This document shows positions 42,785-53,055 of a DNA stretch of 64,000 nucleotides, in pieces; position 1 is the stretch's first letter, and the number at the start of each line of letters is the position of its first letter. Both the position numbers and the translations under genes were made by a program. This stretch comes from Amphibalanus amphitrite (lineage: Eukaryota; Arthropoda; Thecostraca; Balanomorpha; Balanidae): NCBI RefSeq assembly GCF_019059575.1, contig NW_024881792.1, positions 124,001-188,000 on the forward strand, written 5' to 3'. The notes under the pieces were generated by a model. That model had not been told where the DNA came from. It ran no database searches and saw nothing but the letters and a program-made list of their open reading frames with translations.

Positions 42785-45700
42785 TCACTTCTGTAAGTCT
42801 AGTTTCAGGTGACGCCGATTACGGATCGTCACGCGGCCAGTGCCCTGCATCTTGACCAAGTACTTTCGGAACGGAGACTTTTCTACGATGACACCTCGGC
42901 GGTCCCAGGCTTTGGTTCTGGCGTCCTGACAGAGGACGCTGTCGCCGACCGACATTTCGGAGAGCTCCTTCGTGCCGACATCATAAGCGGCCTTGCTTTT
43001 CTCGCCGCGGGTGACCATGGAGAGCTCCCGTCGGCGGAGATCCCGGCACCACTCGGGGCTCAGCTTGTACTGCTGTGACGGTGACGGGATGCTGTCGCGG
43101 AGGTGCCTGCCCAGCGCCAGCTGTGCCGGGGACCGACCGCCGTCTCGTAGCGGCGTATTTCTGTACATCAGCAGCGCCTGTGCTGCCTCATCCGTGTTGA
43201 CATGACCTCCTCTTCCTGTGTGTTCGCGTATGATGCGCTTGGCTGTCTTAACGGCGGCCTCAGCTCGGCCGTTCGACTGAGGGAAGTGGGCTGACGAGAG
43301 GCGCCACCGGACGCCCCACCTGCGCAGGAACAGCTGGAAGGGCCGCCCTGACAGGTTGGGTCCGCCATCAGACGACAGCTCTTGAGGTGCGCCCCATCTG
43401 TGGAACAGCTGGCGGAATACGCCGCAGAGCGCTTCTGACGTCACAGCTGAGCGAAAATGGTGAACTTCCAGCCAGCCTGTCAGCCGGTCAGCGTAGCTCA
43501 GGTACATGTTTCCGTTGAGCTCAAACATGTCGGCGACCACTTGCTGGAACGGGTAGTCTGGGGCTGGGGAGGGAAGCAGTGGTTCTCTTTGCTGAGACGG
43601 CGCGTGGCGACGGCACTGCTCACAGTGCCGGGCATGGTCTTGGACGTCATGTTCCATGCCGGGCCAGTAAACAACCTGTCTAGCTCGTGCCAGCATGGAA
43701 GATGAGCCTTGATGCGCAGAGTGCAGGTTTTTGATGATCTGACGGCGGAGGTTCCTGGGAATAACCAGTCTCAGGTCCTTTTCGTCTACGCCGTACATCA
43801 AAAGGTCGTCGGCTATGCACAGACGGTCTCGGACATTGTAGAAGTCTCGCACTAGTGGGTCTTCTTGGGCCCGAGTATTGGCGAAACTGTCTGACGATAC
43901 CTTCTGAGACAGCAGCTGATACTGCTCGTCAGACTGCGCAGCGTCTTTGACATGTTGGGGATCCATGGCTATGACGTCTTCTGAGGTGGCCGTTAATGCT
44001 GACACAATGGCGCCCAGGGCCTCCAGATCCTCACTAACGTCCGTGTCATCCTTGTCTGGTTCTAGAGCGCCGACTGGGTACCTCGAGAGCGTGTCTGCGG
44101 CCAGATTCTGCTTCCCAGGCAAGTGCTTGATCCGATAGTCGAACAGCAGCGTCTTCTCCTTGAGACGAAGCAGCCTTGGGTTTGATGTGTCACCGAGGGC
44201 TCTGTTGCCAAGGATTTTCACCAGCGGCCGGTGGTCCACGAGAAGAAGGAAGCCCGGATTACCGAGGAGGAACAGCCTGGCCTTCTTGAAGCACCACGCC
44301 ACGGCCAGTGCCTCGCCTTCCACCGCTGAGTAGTTTGATTCCGCCGAAGACAGATGGCGGCTACCACAGAGGGCCAGCTTCCAGCCCCCTGTACAGCAGA
44401 ACGGCGCTTGATGTTTGGCACAGCTGCAGTGCTGCTGGAGGATCACGAAGCCAATTCCATTTCTGGACCAGTCGGTCACCACGGCGGTTGGCCGGGACCG
44501 GTCGAAGTAGGCGAGTCCATTTGCCGCCATACTGCATATGGCTTCTTTGGTTTTGTTCAAGATCGTCTGGAGATTCTGATCCCAGTAGACTTTCTTGGAG
44601 GCTCCAGGCTTCAGAAGGTCTCTGAATGGTTCCATCAGGGGTGAGACGGCCATGAACGGCGCGAGCTGGTTCACCAGCCCAAACCAGGATCTGATGTCTG
44701 TGATGGATGGCTGCTCCGGCATAGGGAAGTTCTTTATGGCTGACAGCTTGTCGCCTGTTGACTTGTAGTCTTCCCATCCTAGGAAATAGCCGACGAACTC
44801 GACATCACGACGACAGAACTTGAACTTGTCGGGGTTCAATGTCACACCGTTTCTGCCACACAGCGTGAGGTAGTCGAATGTGTGGAAGAACGCTTGTTTG
44901 ATATCTGCATCGTACAGCAGAGTGTCGTCGATGCATTTACACTGTCTTTCCACACCAGCGACTATGTCATCATATCTTTTTGTGTAGGCGTCACCAGCTG
45001 AACAGTGACCCTGCGGTGTACGCAGATACTGATATCGGCCGTACTCAGTGATGAAGGTTGTCAGTTTGCGACTTTCCTCGTCTAGCATCACTTGGTGATA
45101 CCCATTAAAGGCGTCTAGAACCGTCTTGTAGCTTTTTGGGGGGATGCTGCTTACCATGTCGAATGGTGGAGGGGTATGGTGAGTCTCGCGGAGACATGCT
45201 TTGTTACCGGGCTGGAAATCCACCGTTCTCCTCGGTTTGCCGTCCTTTTTCGGTACAGTGACCATCCTGAAGCACCACTCCGATGGCTCTCCGGCAGGAA
45301 CTGGTCTCAGGATACCCCTGGCGACATCGTCATCCAGCTGACGCTTGACCTCTTTCTTCCAGTGATGTGGAATTGGAATGGGTGTGTGAGCGACGAACGG
45401 CTCAGCTCCATCCTTCAGGTGGATGTGGTGTGGCGGCCCCGACATGGCCGGGAGCGGCTGACACGTGGTGTTGAAGGTGCTGTCCGAGAAGTGCTCCTTC
45501 AGCCAGGCCTCCAGCTTTGGTATGTTTCCCTCCGTGGGTGGAAATGGGAGCTGGTTTGGACGATCAGGCAGGTGGTGGGGCCTGTCTGTGGTCATGTCGG
45601 CGCCTTCAGGAGGATGATCAGCGCCAGAGATGGCGCCGATCTGGTGACACGGAAAGTGGGCATGTACGATGCTCAGATTCCTACATGCTGATAGCGAGAG

Positions 45701-46816
45701 GAACATGTCACTGACGCCCGCTACCACAAATATGTCTTCTGTGATTTGCCTGTCTTGAAGGCAAAGCCGCATCCGGATGGTGCCAAGCACTTGCAGACCA
45801 CCACCGGCTGCATGCTGCAGACGTCTTGGCGTCTTCTTTAAGTGTTTGGGGCTGAGTCCCAGCTGTGTTAGATGTGAGCGACCCATGACGGAGACTTCAG
45901 CACCGGTGTCGGCGATGGCGCTGAGAACACGCGACTTGCGGCTGCCGGGGTGAATCACAGTGAGCTGCAGGCGAGGAAGTCCGCGCCCGACACCAGCTAC
46001 GACGTTAGGCTCAACGCGCACCGAGCTGAGCGTTGTCTTGCTTCGACACACAGTGCTGAAGTGGCCTTTCTTACCGCACTGGGTGCAGAATTTGTCGTGC
46101 GCCGGACAGCCTTGTCGACCCTTGGTGTGTGCAGCGCGCCCACAGAAGGAGCATGGGGCTGCCGGCTGGTGGGATTTGCCCTGCTTCTGCCGGGTGTGAG
46201 CGGACATCCTGGCGGCAAGCTCGGGTGCTTGATCTGGATCCGGCTGTTCGATGTCCTCAGCGGTGTCGACTGGAGCTACGGCCGCAGCTACAGAAGTGGC
46301 GGAAGCCATCGACAGCTCATGTTTGTCTCTATATGCTGACTCATGCGCTTCACAGTACGAACGCAGCGCCTCGAAGCTGGAGAAGCTGCTGTGCTTCAGT
46401 AGAAGCTCCTGCTGTAGCGCCTCGCTCTGGACGCCGCAGGTGATCTGGTCAGTCAGCATCCAGTCGGTAAGGTCGCTGTTGCAGGATGGACACGTGAAGC
46501 GGCAGTCGGCGGCAGTTTGCTTACACCGGACGACGAACTCTCTGATTGGTTCAGTTGGCGTCTGTGCTAGCGCGTGGAAACGTTTGCGAGCCACAGCTGG
46601 GTTGCTACTGTGTTTGGTGATGTTGCCGATTTCCTGCAGTGCCTGGTCGACGCTGTAGCTCTGCCATTTATCGCCATGAATAGTATCGATGGCCTGCCGT
46701 AGCTGTGCGTCACACATCAGACGTATGTGCGTCACGGTGGCTGAATTACAGTCCTGTGTAAGACGCTGGTAGTCACGCCAGTCACGGCAGAACGTGCGGT
46801 ATTCCACGGAGGACAT
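42785..46816 (-). CDS. Ty3/gypsy Gag-Pol, main part
   Basis: This 1343-codon frame carries, in order: most of Gag with cysteine knuckles (about 222-257, ending CTQCGKKGHFSTVC), aspartic protease IADTGAEVSVMG (DTG about 303-305), reverse transcriptase (VPKKDGKPR about 521, catalytic DAFNGYHQ about 568, CIDDTLL in the YxDD position about 628), RNase H (TDWS about 781), integrase zinc finger H-H-C-C (about 1034-1068), integrase core D about 1096, D about 1150, E about 1186, and a GPY/F-like end (RKYLV...GRVTIRNRRH). All catalytic residues are present. An in-frame TAG 42 bases upstream separates it from the N-terminal Gag segment at 46859-47149. It lies in reverse orientation to the plus strand. 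The copy looks able to make Pol, but not an intact Gag N-terminus without readthrough. Confidence 0.94.
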   Translation of the reverse strand: MSSVEYRTFCRDWRDYQRLTQDCNSATVTHIRLMCDAQLRQAIDTIHGDKWQSYSVDQALQEIGNITKHSSNPAVARKRFHALAQTPTEPIREFVVRCKQTAADCRFTCPSCNSDLTDWMLTDQITCGVQSEALQQELLLKHSSFSSFEALRSYCEAHESAYRDKHELSMASATSVAAAVAPVDTAEDIEQPDPDQAPELAARMSAHTRQKQGKSHQPAAPCSFCGRAAHTKGRQGCPAHDKFCTQCGKKGHFSTVCRSKTTLSSVRVEPNVVAGVGRGLPRLQLTVIHPGSRKSRVLSAIADTGAEVSVMGRSHLTQLGLSPKHLKKTPRRLQHAAGGGLQVLGTIRMRLCLQDRQITEDIFVVAGVSDMFLSLSACRNLSIVHAHFPCHQIGAISGADHPPEGADMTTDRPHHLPDRPNQLPFPPTEGNIPKLEAWLKEHFSDSTFNTTCQPLPAMSGPPHHIHLKDGAEPFVAHTPIPIPHHWKKEVKRQLDDDVARGILRPVPAGEPSEWCFRMVTVPKKDGKPRRTVDFQPGNKACLRETHHTPPPFDMVSSIPPKSYKTVLDAFNGYHQVMLDEESRKLTTFITEYGRYQYLRTPQGHCSAGDAYTKRYDDIVAGVERQCKCIDDTLLYDADIKQAFFHTFDYLTLCGRNGVTLNPDKFKFCRRDVEFVGYFLGWEDYKSTGDKLSAIKNFPMPEQPSITDIRSWFGLVNQLAPFMAVSPLMEPFRDLLKPGASKKVYWDQNLQTILNKTKEAICSMAANGLAYFDRSRPTAVVTDWSRNGIGFVILQQHCSCAKHQAPFCCTGGWKLALCGSRHLSSAESNYSAVEGEALAVAWCFKKARLFLLGNPGFLLLVDHRPLVKILGNRALGDTSNPRLLRLKEKTLLFDYRIKHLPGKQNLAADTLSRYPVGALEPDKDDTDVSEDLEALGAIVSALTATSEDVIAMDPQHVKDAAQSDEQYQLLSQKVSSDSFANTRAQEDPLVRDFYNVRDRLCIADDLLMYGVDEKDLRLVIPRNLRRQIIKNLHSAHQGSSSMLARARQVVYWPGMEHDVQDHARHCEQCRRHAPSQQREPLLPSPAPDYPFQQVVADMFELNGNMYLSYADRLTGWLEVHHFRSAVTSEALCGVFRQLFHRWGAPQELSSDGGPNLSGRPFQLFLRRWGVRWRLSSAHFPQSNGRAEAAVKTAKRIIREHTGRGGHVNTDEAAQALLMYRNTPLRDGGRSPAQLALGRHLRDSIPSPSQQYKLSPEWCRDLRRRELSMVTRGEKSKAAYDVGTKELSEMSVGDSVLCQDARTKAWDRRGVIVEKSPFRKYLVKMQGTGRVTIRNRRHLKLDLQK

Positions 46817-46858
46817 CTCGTACGTGCCGGTCGGTGGCCTGACATTTTTGACTTCTCG

Positions 46859-47149
46859 CTATACTGAGCGGTTTGAGGATGACTGATCAGGAGCGCTTGT
46901 GTTCGGCGCTTGGGCAGCCACGATATGAGTCAGCTGCTCCATTAGGGAATCTCGCTGGGCCTCGCGCGCCTGGGATTCGAGGAGCGATGCTCGCAGGTCC
47001 GTTAGCTGTTGCTGCAGGAGCAAGAGCGGTGAGGTCTCTGCAGCTGATGTGGTGTCATCTGCTGGCGTATTGATGTCGCCGCTGGCCCCCTCAAACTCTT
47101 CAGCCGCTGTGGCTAGTTGTAGCAGGGCACTGGGGTCATCACTCGCCAT
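46859..47149 (-). CDS. Gypsy Gag N-terminal segment ending at an in-frame TAG
   Basis: It has 96 codons, is acidic and rich in Ser, Ala and Leu, with a Leu/Gln/Arg heptad-like stretch (LLLLQQQLTDLRASLLESQ) able to form a coiled coil. Its start lies 36 bases after the 5' LTR. The stop is TAG at 46861-46859, followed by CGA, and the next frame is the same one, reopening at ATG 46816. Either this TAG is leaky, or a Gln or similar codon was mutated in this copy. Sister copies would decide. Confidence 0.7.
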   Translation of the reverse strand: MASDDPSALLQLATAAEEFEGASGDINTPADDTTSAAETSPLLLLQQQLTDLRASLLESQAREAQRDSLMEQLTHIVAAQAPNTSAPDQSSSNRSV

Positions 47150-47185
47150 ATTGACACTTTTACTTTAATTAATACGACCGCGCCA

Positions 47186-47229
47186 TGTAAGGGAGATATC
47201 GTAACGTATACGAGAGCGAGCAAAAGTAT
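47186..47229 (-). repeat. Gypsy 5' LTR, part next to the primer site
   Basis: These 44 bp match 42604-42647. The rest of this LTR continues at 53278-53371 beyond the BEL insertion, whose GTAT duplication lies at 47226-47229 and 53274-53277. Confidence 0.93.
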
Positions 47230-47447
47230 TGTTATTATAGTTTTGCTATCCTCGCGTTGTGTTTTGTAATCTTAAATCTTAAATAAATGTGATACTTAAT
47301 AAATAAACCAGCTTAAATTGTTAAGTACTTAATAACGGTTTTAACACTCTTAACACTTCATGTTGACTCCTGTATTTCAAGTAATTTTTTTTTCATTTCT
47401 CGAGCAGCTCACGCTCGAGCCTCATTGATATAAAATCCTCCCAAACA
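47230..47447 (-). repeat. BEL 3' LTR
   Basis: It is 218 bp and the pair of 53056-53273. It contains acttaataaataaaccag, a possible polyadenylation signal region only on the plus strand. Confidence 0.95.
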
Positions 47448-47483
47448 TCTTCCCCTCACTTTGGATTGTTCCCAATCCAACAA

Positions 47484-50400
47484 CTACACCAGCAGGCCGC
47501 TGACATCCAGTCGGACCATCTTTGTGACTGGTCTTGTGACGATCTTGTCTCGCATCCTCACAGACGCCACTCTGACGTGACCATCGTCACCTCTCATCAC
47601 TTGGTCTATGCGTCCCATCGGCCACTTTCCTCGTGGAGAAGACGGGTCGACCACCAACACCACGTCACCAGGTGCTATGTCGGGTTTCGGATCAAGCCAC
47701 TTCTGTCTCCGCTGTAGCGACGGTAGATATTCTCTGAGCCATCGCCTCCAGTACTCTGTTGACAGCTGTTGTATACGTTTCCAGCGCTGCCTTACCCCCG
47801 CCTCATTGGAATCTGATGATACTGTCATCTCGATTGCTGTGTGACCCACGAGGAAGTTGGCTGGCGTGAGCGGCTGGTCATCAGTTGGGTCGTTGGATAA
47901 CACCGTCAGTGGCCTTGTGTTCATCAGCGCCTCTACTTTACAGAACGCTGTCTGCAGCTCTTCATCAGAGAGGTCAGCATGCTCGAGAGTCTTCATCAAC
48001 GCTCTCTTCGCGATCTTTACCATTGCTTCACACGCTCCATTGAAGTGTGGAGCACCAGGAGGAATGAACGTCCACTTCGTGCGTGACTTCAGAAGTTCAC
48101 GCTGGATCTGACTGTTGTCCAATCCGTGAAAGGACTGCTGCAGTTCCTTTGAAGCCCGTGTGAAGTTTCTTCCGTTGTCAGATATGATCTCTGAGGGCTC
48201 GCCTTTTCTGGAAATGAATCTCATCAGAGCCCGAATGAAACTGGATGTATCTAGCCCGTACGTCATCTCCAGATGAACGGCTCTGACCTGGAGGCAGGTG
48301 AACATACATAGGTACCGTTTTTGCCTGACCTTTCCACGACCTTGTTTTGTCAGGAATGGTCCTGCAAAGTCAACTGCCGTCTTGTCAAAGGCGCGGAAGC
48401 GCGTTCTCACTTGGTTGCTTTGCTTGGGCGCCATCACTTGTGTCTCGGCTGACTTTCGGAGCTTCTGACACTTTACGCACTGGTGAATGCATTTCTTGAT
48501 CATCTCCCGCGCAGCAGGCACCCAGAAGCGCGTTCGTAAGCTGGCCAAGGTGTGCTCTACACCTAAGCCATGTTCAGTGTCCTCGTGCAGCTGACGAATT
48601 ATCAGTCTGCTGATTGGGTGTCCCTTTGGAAGCAGAACAGGATGCTTGGCGCTGTAGCTCAAGTCGGAGCGCTGTAGCCTGCCTCCAACTCTGAGTATGC
48701 CGTCCTCGTCCATGAATGGACACAGCTTCTTCACTGAGCTTTGACGACATCTTTTGACACCGGATCCTTCACTTGTCTTCAGCTTCTTCATTTCTTCAGA
48801 AAATGACTCTTCCTGAGCTCGTTTAATCCAGAACTGTTCCGCTTCATCGACTTCAGTTGGACCTAGCCCCTCTGGTTCAGTACATCTGGCTGGGCGTTTT
48901 CTCAGTTTTTCTTTCAGTGCTTTGATGAATCGCATCACCCAGGCTGTGATTCGAATGAACCTAGTCCAGCTAGAGAACTTTTCCGGGAGGAGTCGTAACT
49001 CCGCGCTTGAGGCTGGAGCTCTTATGGCGAACGTGTTTCTTTGCTCTCGTCTGACCAGTTCGGTTCTGTCAAAATCTTCATCACTGAAGTGTCTTTTTGT
49101 CGGCCATGTACGGTCTTCATCCACCAGGAACTCCGGCCCATGCCACCACAGCCTGTGACCTCGAAGCGCCTCGAGACTCAGTCCTCTTGTCGGCGCGTCG
49201 GCTGGGTTTTCCTTGCCTGGTACGTGCTGCCATTGCTCCGGCACCGTACACTCACGGATTTCTGACACTCGGTGGGCCACAAATGCTTGAAACCTAGAAA
49301 CTTCGTTTCTGATCCAGCAGAGGACATCCATTGAGTCTGACCAGAAATGGACCTCACATAGCTCCTTCCCAAGAGCGCTACACACTTTCTTGACTAGACG
49401 CAGTCCCAAGAGCGCCCCCATGAGCTCCAGTCTGGCGATCGTCTTCTTCTTTGCTTTCGGTGCCACTCTGGCACGTGCCAGGACGAGATTGGAGCACCTC
49501 TCACCCATGCTTTCGGATACGACATATACAGCAGCGGCATATGCCTGCTCAGAGGCATCACTGAAGACATGGAGCTCTTGGTCAGGTTCACCCTTGAAGC
49601 GGTGAATACATCTTGGCACAGCTATGGTCTCCAGTTCTGCGAGTTCGGAGAACCACGCGTTCCACTGTTTCTGCTGATCCTCAGGTAGGATGTCGTCCCA
49701 GTTGATCGTGCAGTCCCAGGTTTGCTGAAATAACATCTTGGCACGGAGTGTGAATGGTGCGAATAGGCACAACGGGTCGAAGATGGCAGCCATCTCCTTC
49801 AGGACAGCTCTCTTGGTCCATCTTCCTGTCACCAGCGGCCGCTTGGACACATCCAGTGATAGAATGTCGTCTTCTGTCGACCACACCACGCCGAGAGCTT
49901 TGGTTGATTCTGATCCTTTGTCTTCAATGAAATGTTTTGAGGTGACGGCTCTGTCTTCTTCTGGTACTGTTTCCATCACTTCTTGACTGTTTGATTTCCA
50001 CTTCGTCATCTTCATGCCAGCATCTTCCAGCAGCTCACTAACTTGCCTCCTTGCTCCGATGGCGGATTCCGCATCCTTAAATGATGCGATCTCGTCGTCC
50101 ATGTAAACGTGCTTGCTGATTACTTCAGACGCAACAGGGTACTTCTCTGCGTTGAGTCGCGCATGCTCCTTCAGAACAAACTGCGCGACGAACGGTGCTG
50201 CAGCGTTTCCGAAGATCCATCTCTTGGCTTCAAAAACTGTTGGTTCTTCATCTTGCTTCATGTTGCGCCATAGGACGCGGTGGAACTTCTGATCTTTTGG
50301 CGCCAGCTTGACTTGAAGGAACATCTCCTTTACATCTCCGACTAAGGCGATAGGATGTTGTCTGAATCCGACTAGCGTTTCAATCAGGTCGCTGTAAAGC

Positions 50401-53051
50401 GATGGTCCCGGAAGGAGCTGTGAGTTGAGACTGATTCCCTCACTTTTGGCCGCTGCGTCGTACACGATTCGGATCTTGGATGACGCCTTGTCCTCTCGAA
50501 TGACGGGAAAGTGTGGAAGGAACCACTCATCCTCTCCACTGTTTGATCTCTGCGCCGTGGGAGTTTTGGTCATATAACCTTTCTTCACGTACTCTTCAAG
50601 AATGTCGTTATACTTTGCAGCAAGATGAGCTCCCCGACGATGAAGAGAATTTTCCAGCTTCACTAGGCGAATCAGCGCAGATTCGTAGTTGCTTTTCAGC
50701 TGCGGTTCGTTTTCTCGCCATGGTACTGCAACTTGATATCTACTTCCTTGTTTCTTCAATGAACTTGCAGCTTTCTTCATAGCCACTTTTTCTTCAGCTG
50801 ACAGAAGATTGGTCTCGGTGGTCTTGACGTCCAGCACCTCCAGATCTGTCATCGCTCTCATTGCTTGAATTTCTTCGTTTAGTGACTTATCTGTCAGGCA
50901 AGTTCTCAAGGTTCTTGCGACGTTTGTCATGCTCTTCAGCTTTTGTAGGTTAGAAGGATCTTCATTGTCTTGAACGCAGCCGAATGCTGTCCATCCAAGT
51001 GGCGTTAGGACAGCGACTGGGCTCGAACTCTCGCCGGAGACAGTCTTCAGAGGCACAAAGATGGGCATTGTCTCAGGGCTAAGACCGATCAGTAGGTCCA
51101 CTTCCCTTCCAGCCATCTTTGGAAAGGGGATGTCTACCATGTGTGGCCAACGCTGCTTCACATCCTGCCAGCTCGTACATACGGAGGCTCCTTCCAGACT
51201 GGGAATGACGTGAACATCTAAGGACGTTTCAAACCTACTCTGGGTAGAGGCTATCCGGACAGCTCCTGACGTCATTTTCACATCCGTCTTGCCATTGACC
51301 GTCCCAAGCTCAAATTTGACTTCTTCTCCTTGTAGTCCGAGCTCGTCTGCAGCAGCTTTACTTATGTAACTGGCGTCAGAGCAGGGATCTAAGAGTGCGT
51401 TCAGCTTCAGAAATCGATCCTGACAGTGCACTAATACCGGGGCCGTCTGAAACGCGACTTTTCCACTTCGCTTCTCTTGTCTCTGGGCAGCGGTATTAAA
51501 ACTTGCACCAGGAGCCGCGGACACCTGTGCACTGCTTGTTGGAGCACTATCTTCTTTAGCACAAGCGCGGCCCTCGACCGTTCTCGGAATGAATTCCTTG
51601 GCCTGGCTGCTGAGTGTCGGAGTCCTGTAAGACGGTCGGGCTACTTCAGGTGAGTTTCGAGAGTTTCCACCTCCACTGGCATGCAGGAGGCTGTGATGAG
51701 TGCCACCACAGCCCTCAACAGCACAGCCGGGAAACTTGCGGCAGTTAGTTCCCCTGTGCTTGCCACGCAGACATCTAAAGCACAATCCTTCGGTTTTGCA
51801 GAATGCATATCTTCTAGCAACATCCCAGTTCTGTAGTTCAGCGCAATCTTCAGTCGCGTGTTCTGCGTGACACACTGCACATTTCAGCCGACTGAAGACA
51901 TGCCGGCTGGCCTGCCTTGTGGCAGCGTACGTCTTCTTTGTTCCGTGGCTACGCATTCTCGGCCTTGGCTCATCCTGCTCGCTACTGGCTGCTGTTGCTT
52001 CCTTGGCTCTTTTTTCCAGCATGACTTCTTCAGCTAGCCATTTTGAAAATGTTTCGAATCTGTCTTGTTGACTCGTCGTGCTTAGCCACCTTTGATAGTT
52101 CTTGATGTAGGAGTGGTGAACTTTTTCAGACACAAGCATATAAAATGCTGATACTTCCGAAAGATCTCCGTCTGATCCATTTTCCTTCAGACTGGTGACG
52201 AGACTTGTCACCTTATCTGAGTACTCTTCAAGCTTCTTTGTATCGTTTTCACCTATCTTGGGGAAGTTGCGAATGCTGGCTATCTCTGCTCGCACTCGCC
52301 TGGCATGACCACCATACTTTCTTTCCAACTCTTCTCTAGCTTTCTCATAACCAGCTTTCGACAACCCATATCGTTCTACCATTTGTAGGGGCTCGCCGGT
52401 CAAACTGTTCTTGAGGTAGACCATCTTGAGCTCAGCCGACGCGTTCGAGTTGCCGACGAAAGCATCGAATACCGCCCTCCAGTCACTGTAACCCTTTCTG
52501 CCATCGAATATAGGCAGTTCTGGCGGCTTTATACCCTTGATGGACGAATCCGTCGCATCTTGGGATCGGTTCGTGTTTTCCTTGTCCTTTGCTTCATTTT
52601 CTTTTTGCGTGCTCGGCTGTTCACTCGCTTCACTGCTCGCACTTGTTTCCTCACAATACAGGTTTCCTGACAGTTTCTTGCGGATATACTTGTTTGCCAT
52701 GCTGACGGAATCTTGAATGCTGGCTTCTACTCCATGAAACATGTCCCATAGTGGTCCTGATTCTACTTCACCGCTGTTCTTCTCTTCCCAGATGGCCTCT
52801 ACTACATCTAATAGCTCACTCGCCTGCTCTCCTAGCTCACCTGTTATCTTTTGGAGCTCTGAGAGTGAGGATTCTTGGTCGCAAATCAGCGAACTTAACT
52901 TGGATTCATTCATTCGAATCTCCTTCAGTATTCTTTGCTTCTTCTTCATTTTACTTTCCACAATCTGGCTCTCCATGATTTCTTCAACGGCTACGCCAGC
53001 GCTTGAATTGCCGGCTTTGCGCGATTTTCCCATATCCGGAGTCACATGCAC
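47484..53051 (-). CDS. BEL/Pao Gag-Pol polyprotein, 1855 codons
   Basis: The likely start is the ATG at 53033 (residue 7), because the earlier ATG overlaps the primer site. Domains in order: coiled-coil and DUF1759-type Gag (about 20-350), cysteine knuckles (CAVCHAEH...C about 391-403; CFRCLRGKHRGTNC about 424-437), a Pao-type protease region with LLDPCSDASYI (about 553-563) where families normally have D-S/T/x-G, reverse transcriptase (IRIVYDAA about 861, GDVKEMF with catalytic D about 906, YMDD 983-986), RNase H (FSDASE about 1163, RLELMG about 1207, PADAPTR about 1284), integrase zinc region H-H-C-C (about 1491-1528), core D about 1561, D about 1625, E about 1675, and a C-terminal DUF5641-like domain (RWKRIQQLS...WPMGRI). 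All residues of RT, RNase H and integrase are present. No env frame follows. Length is normal for the family. Confidence 0.96.
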   Translation of the reverse strand: MHVTPDMGKSRKAGNSSAGVAVEEIMESQIVESKMKKKQRILKEIRMNESKLSSLICDQESSLSELQKITGELGEQASELLDVVEAIWEEKNSGEVESGPLWDMFHGVEASIQDSVSMANKYIRKKLSGNLYCEETSASSEASEQPSTQKENEAKDKENTNRSQDATDSSIKGIKPPELPIFDGRKGYSDWRAVFDAFVGNSNASAELKMVYLKNSLTGEPLQMVERYGLSKAGYEKAREELERKYGGHARRVRAEIASIRNFPKIGENDTKKLEEYSDKVTSLVTSLKENGSDGDLSEVSAFYMLVSEKVHHSYIKNYQRWLSTTSQQDRFETFSKWLAEEVMLEKRAKEATAASSEQDEPRPRMRSHGTKKTYAATRQASRHVFSRLKCAVCHAEHATEDCAELQNWDVARRYAFCKTEGLCFRCLRGKHRGTNCRKFPGCAVEGCGGTHHSLLHASGGGNSRNSPEVARPSYRTPTLSSQAKEFIPRTVEGRACAKEDSAPTSSAQVSAAPGASFNTAAQRQEKRSGKVAFQTAPVLVHCQDRFLKLNALLDPCSDASYISKAAADELGLQGEEVKFELGTVNGKTDVKMTSGAVRIASTQSRFETSLDVHVIPSLEGASVCTSWQDVKQRWPHMVDIPFPKMAGREVDLLIGLSPETMPIFVPLKTVSGESSSPVAVLTPLGWTAFGCVQDNEDPSNLQKLKSMTNVARTLRTCLTDKSLNEEIQAMRAMTDLEVLDVKTTETNLLSAEEKVAMKKAASSLKKQGSRYQVAVPWRENEPQLKSNYESALIRLVKLENSLHRRGAHLAAKYNDILEEYVKKGYMTKTPTAQRSNSGEDEWFLPHFPVIREDKASSKIRIVYDAAAKSEGISLNSQLLPGPSLYSDLIETLVGFRQHPIALVGDVKEMFLQVKLAPKDQKFHRVLWRNMKQDEEPTVFEAKRWIFGNAAAPFVAQFVLKEHARLNAEKYPVASEVISKHVYMDDEIASFKDAESAIGARRQVSELLEDAGMKMTKWKSNSQEVMETVPEEDRAVTSKHFIEDKGSESTKALGVVWSTEDDILSLDVSKRPLVTGRWTKRAVLKEMAAIFDPLCLFAPFTLRAKMLFQQTWDCTINWDDILPEDQQKQWNAWFSELAELETIAVPRCIHRFKGEPDQELHVFSDASEQAYAAAVYVVSESMGERCSNLVLARARVAPKAKKKTIARLELMGALLGLRLVKKVCSALGKELCEVHFWSDSMDVLCWIRNEVSRFQAFVAHRVSEIRECTVPEQWQHVPGKENPADAPTRGLSLEALRGHRLWWHGPEFLVDEDRTWPTKRHFSDEDFDRTELVRREQRNTFAIRAPASSAELRLLPEKFSSWTRFIRITAWVMRFIKALKEKLRKRPARCTEPEGLGPTEVDEAEQFWIKRAQEESFSEEMKKLKTSEGSGVKRCRQSSVKKLCPFMDEDGILRVGGRLQRSDLSYSAKHPVLLPKGHPISRLIIRQLHEDTEHGLGVEHTLASLRTRFWVPAAREMIKKCIHQCVKCQKLRKSAETQVMAPKQSNQVRTRFRAFDKTAVDFAGPFLTKQGRGKVRQKRYLCMFTCLQVRAVHLEMTYGLDTSSFIRALMRFISRKGEPSEIISDNGRNFTRASKELQQSFHGLDNSQIQRELLKSRTKWTFIPPGAPHFNGACEAMVKIAKRALMKTLEHADLSDEELQTAFCKVEALMNTRPLTVLSNDPTDDQPLTPANFLVGHTAIEMTVSSDSNEAGVRQRWKRIQQLSTEYWRRWLREYLPSLQRRQKWLDPKPDIAPGDVVLVVDPSSPRGKWPMGRIDQVMRGDDGHVRVASVRMRDKIVTRPVTKMVRLDVSGLLV

Positions 53052-53055
53052 CAGA

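Noticed and set aside
42809..47073. Plus-strand frames opposite the gypsy polyprotein, up to 171 codons
   Set aside because: They are antisense shadows of the coding strand, whose domains are unambiguous.
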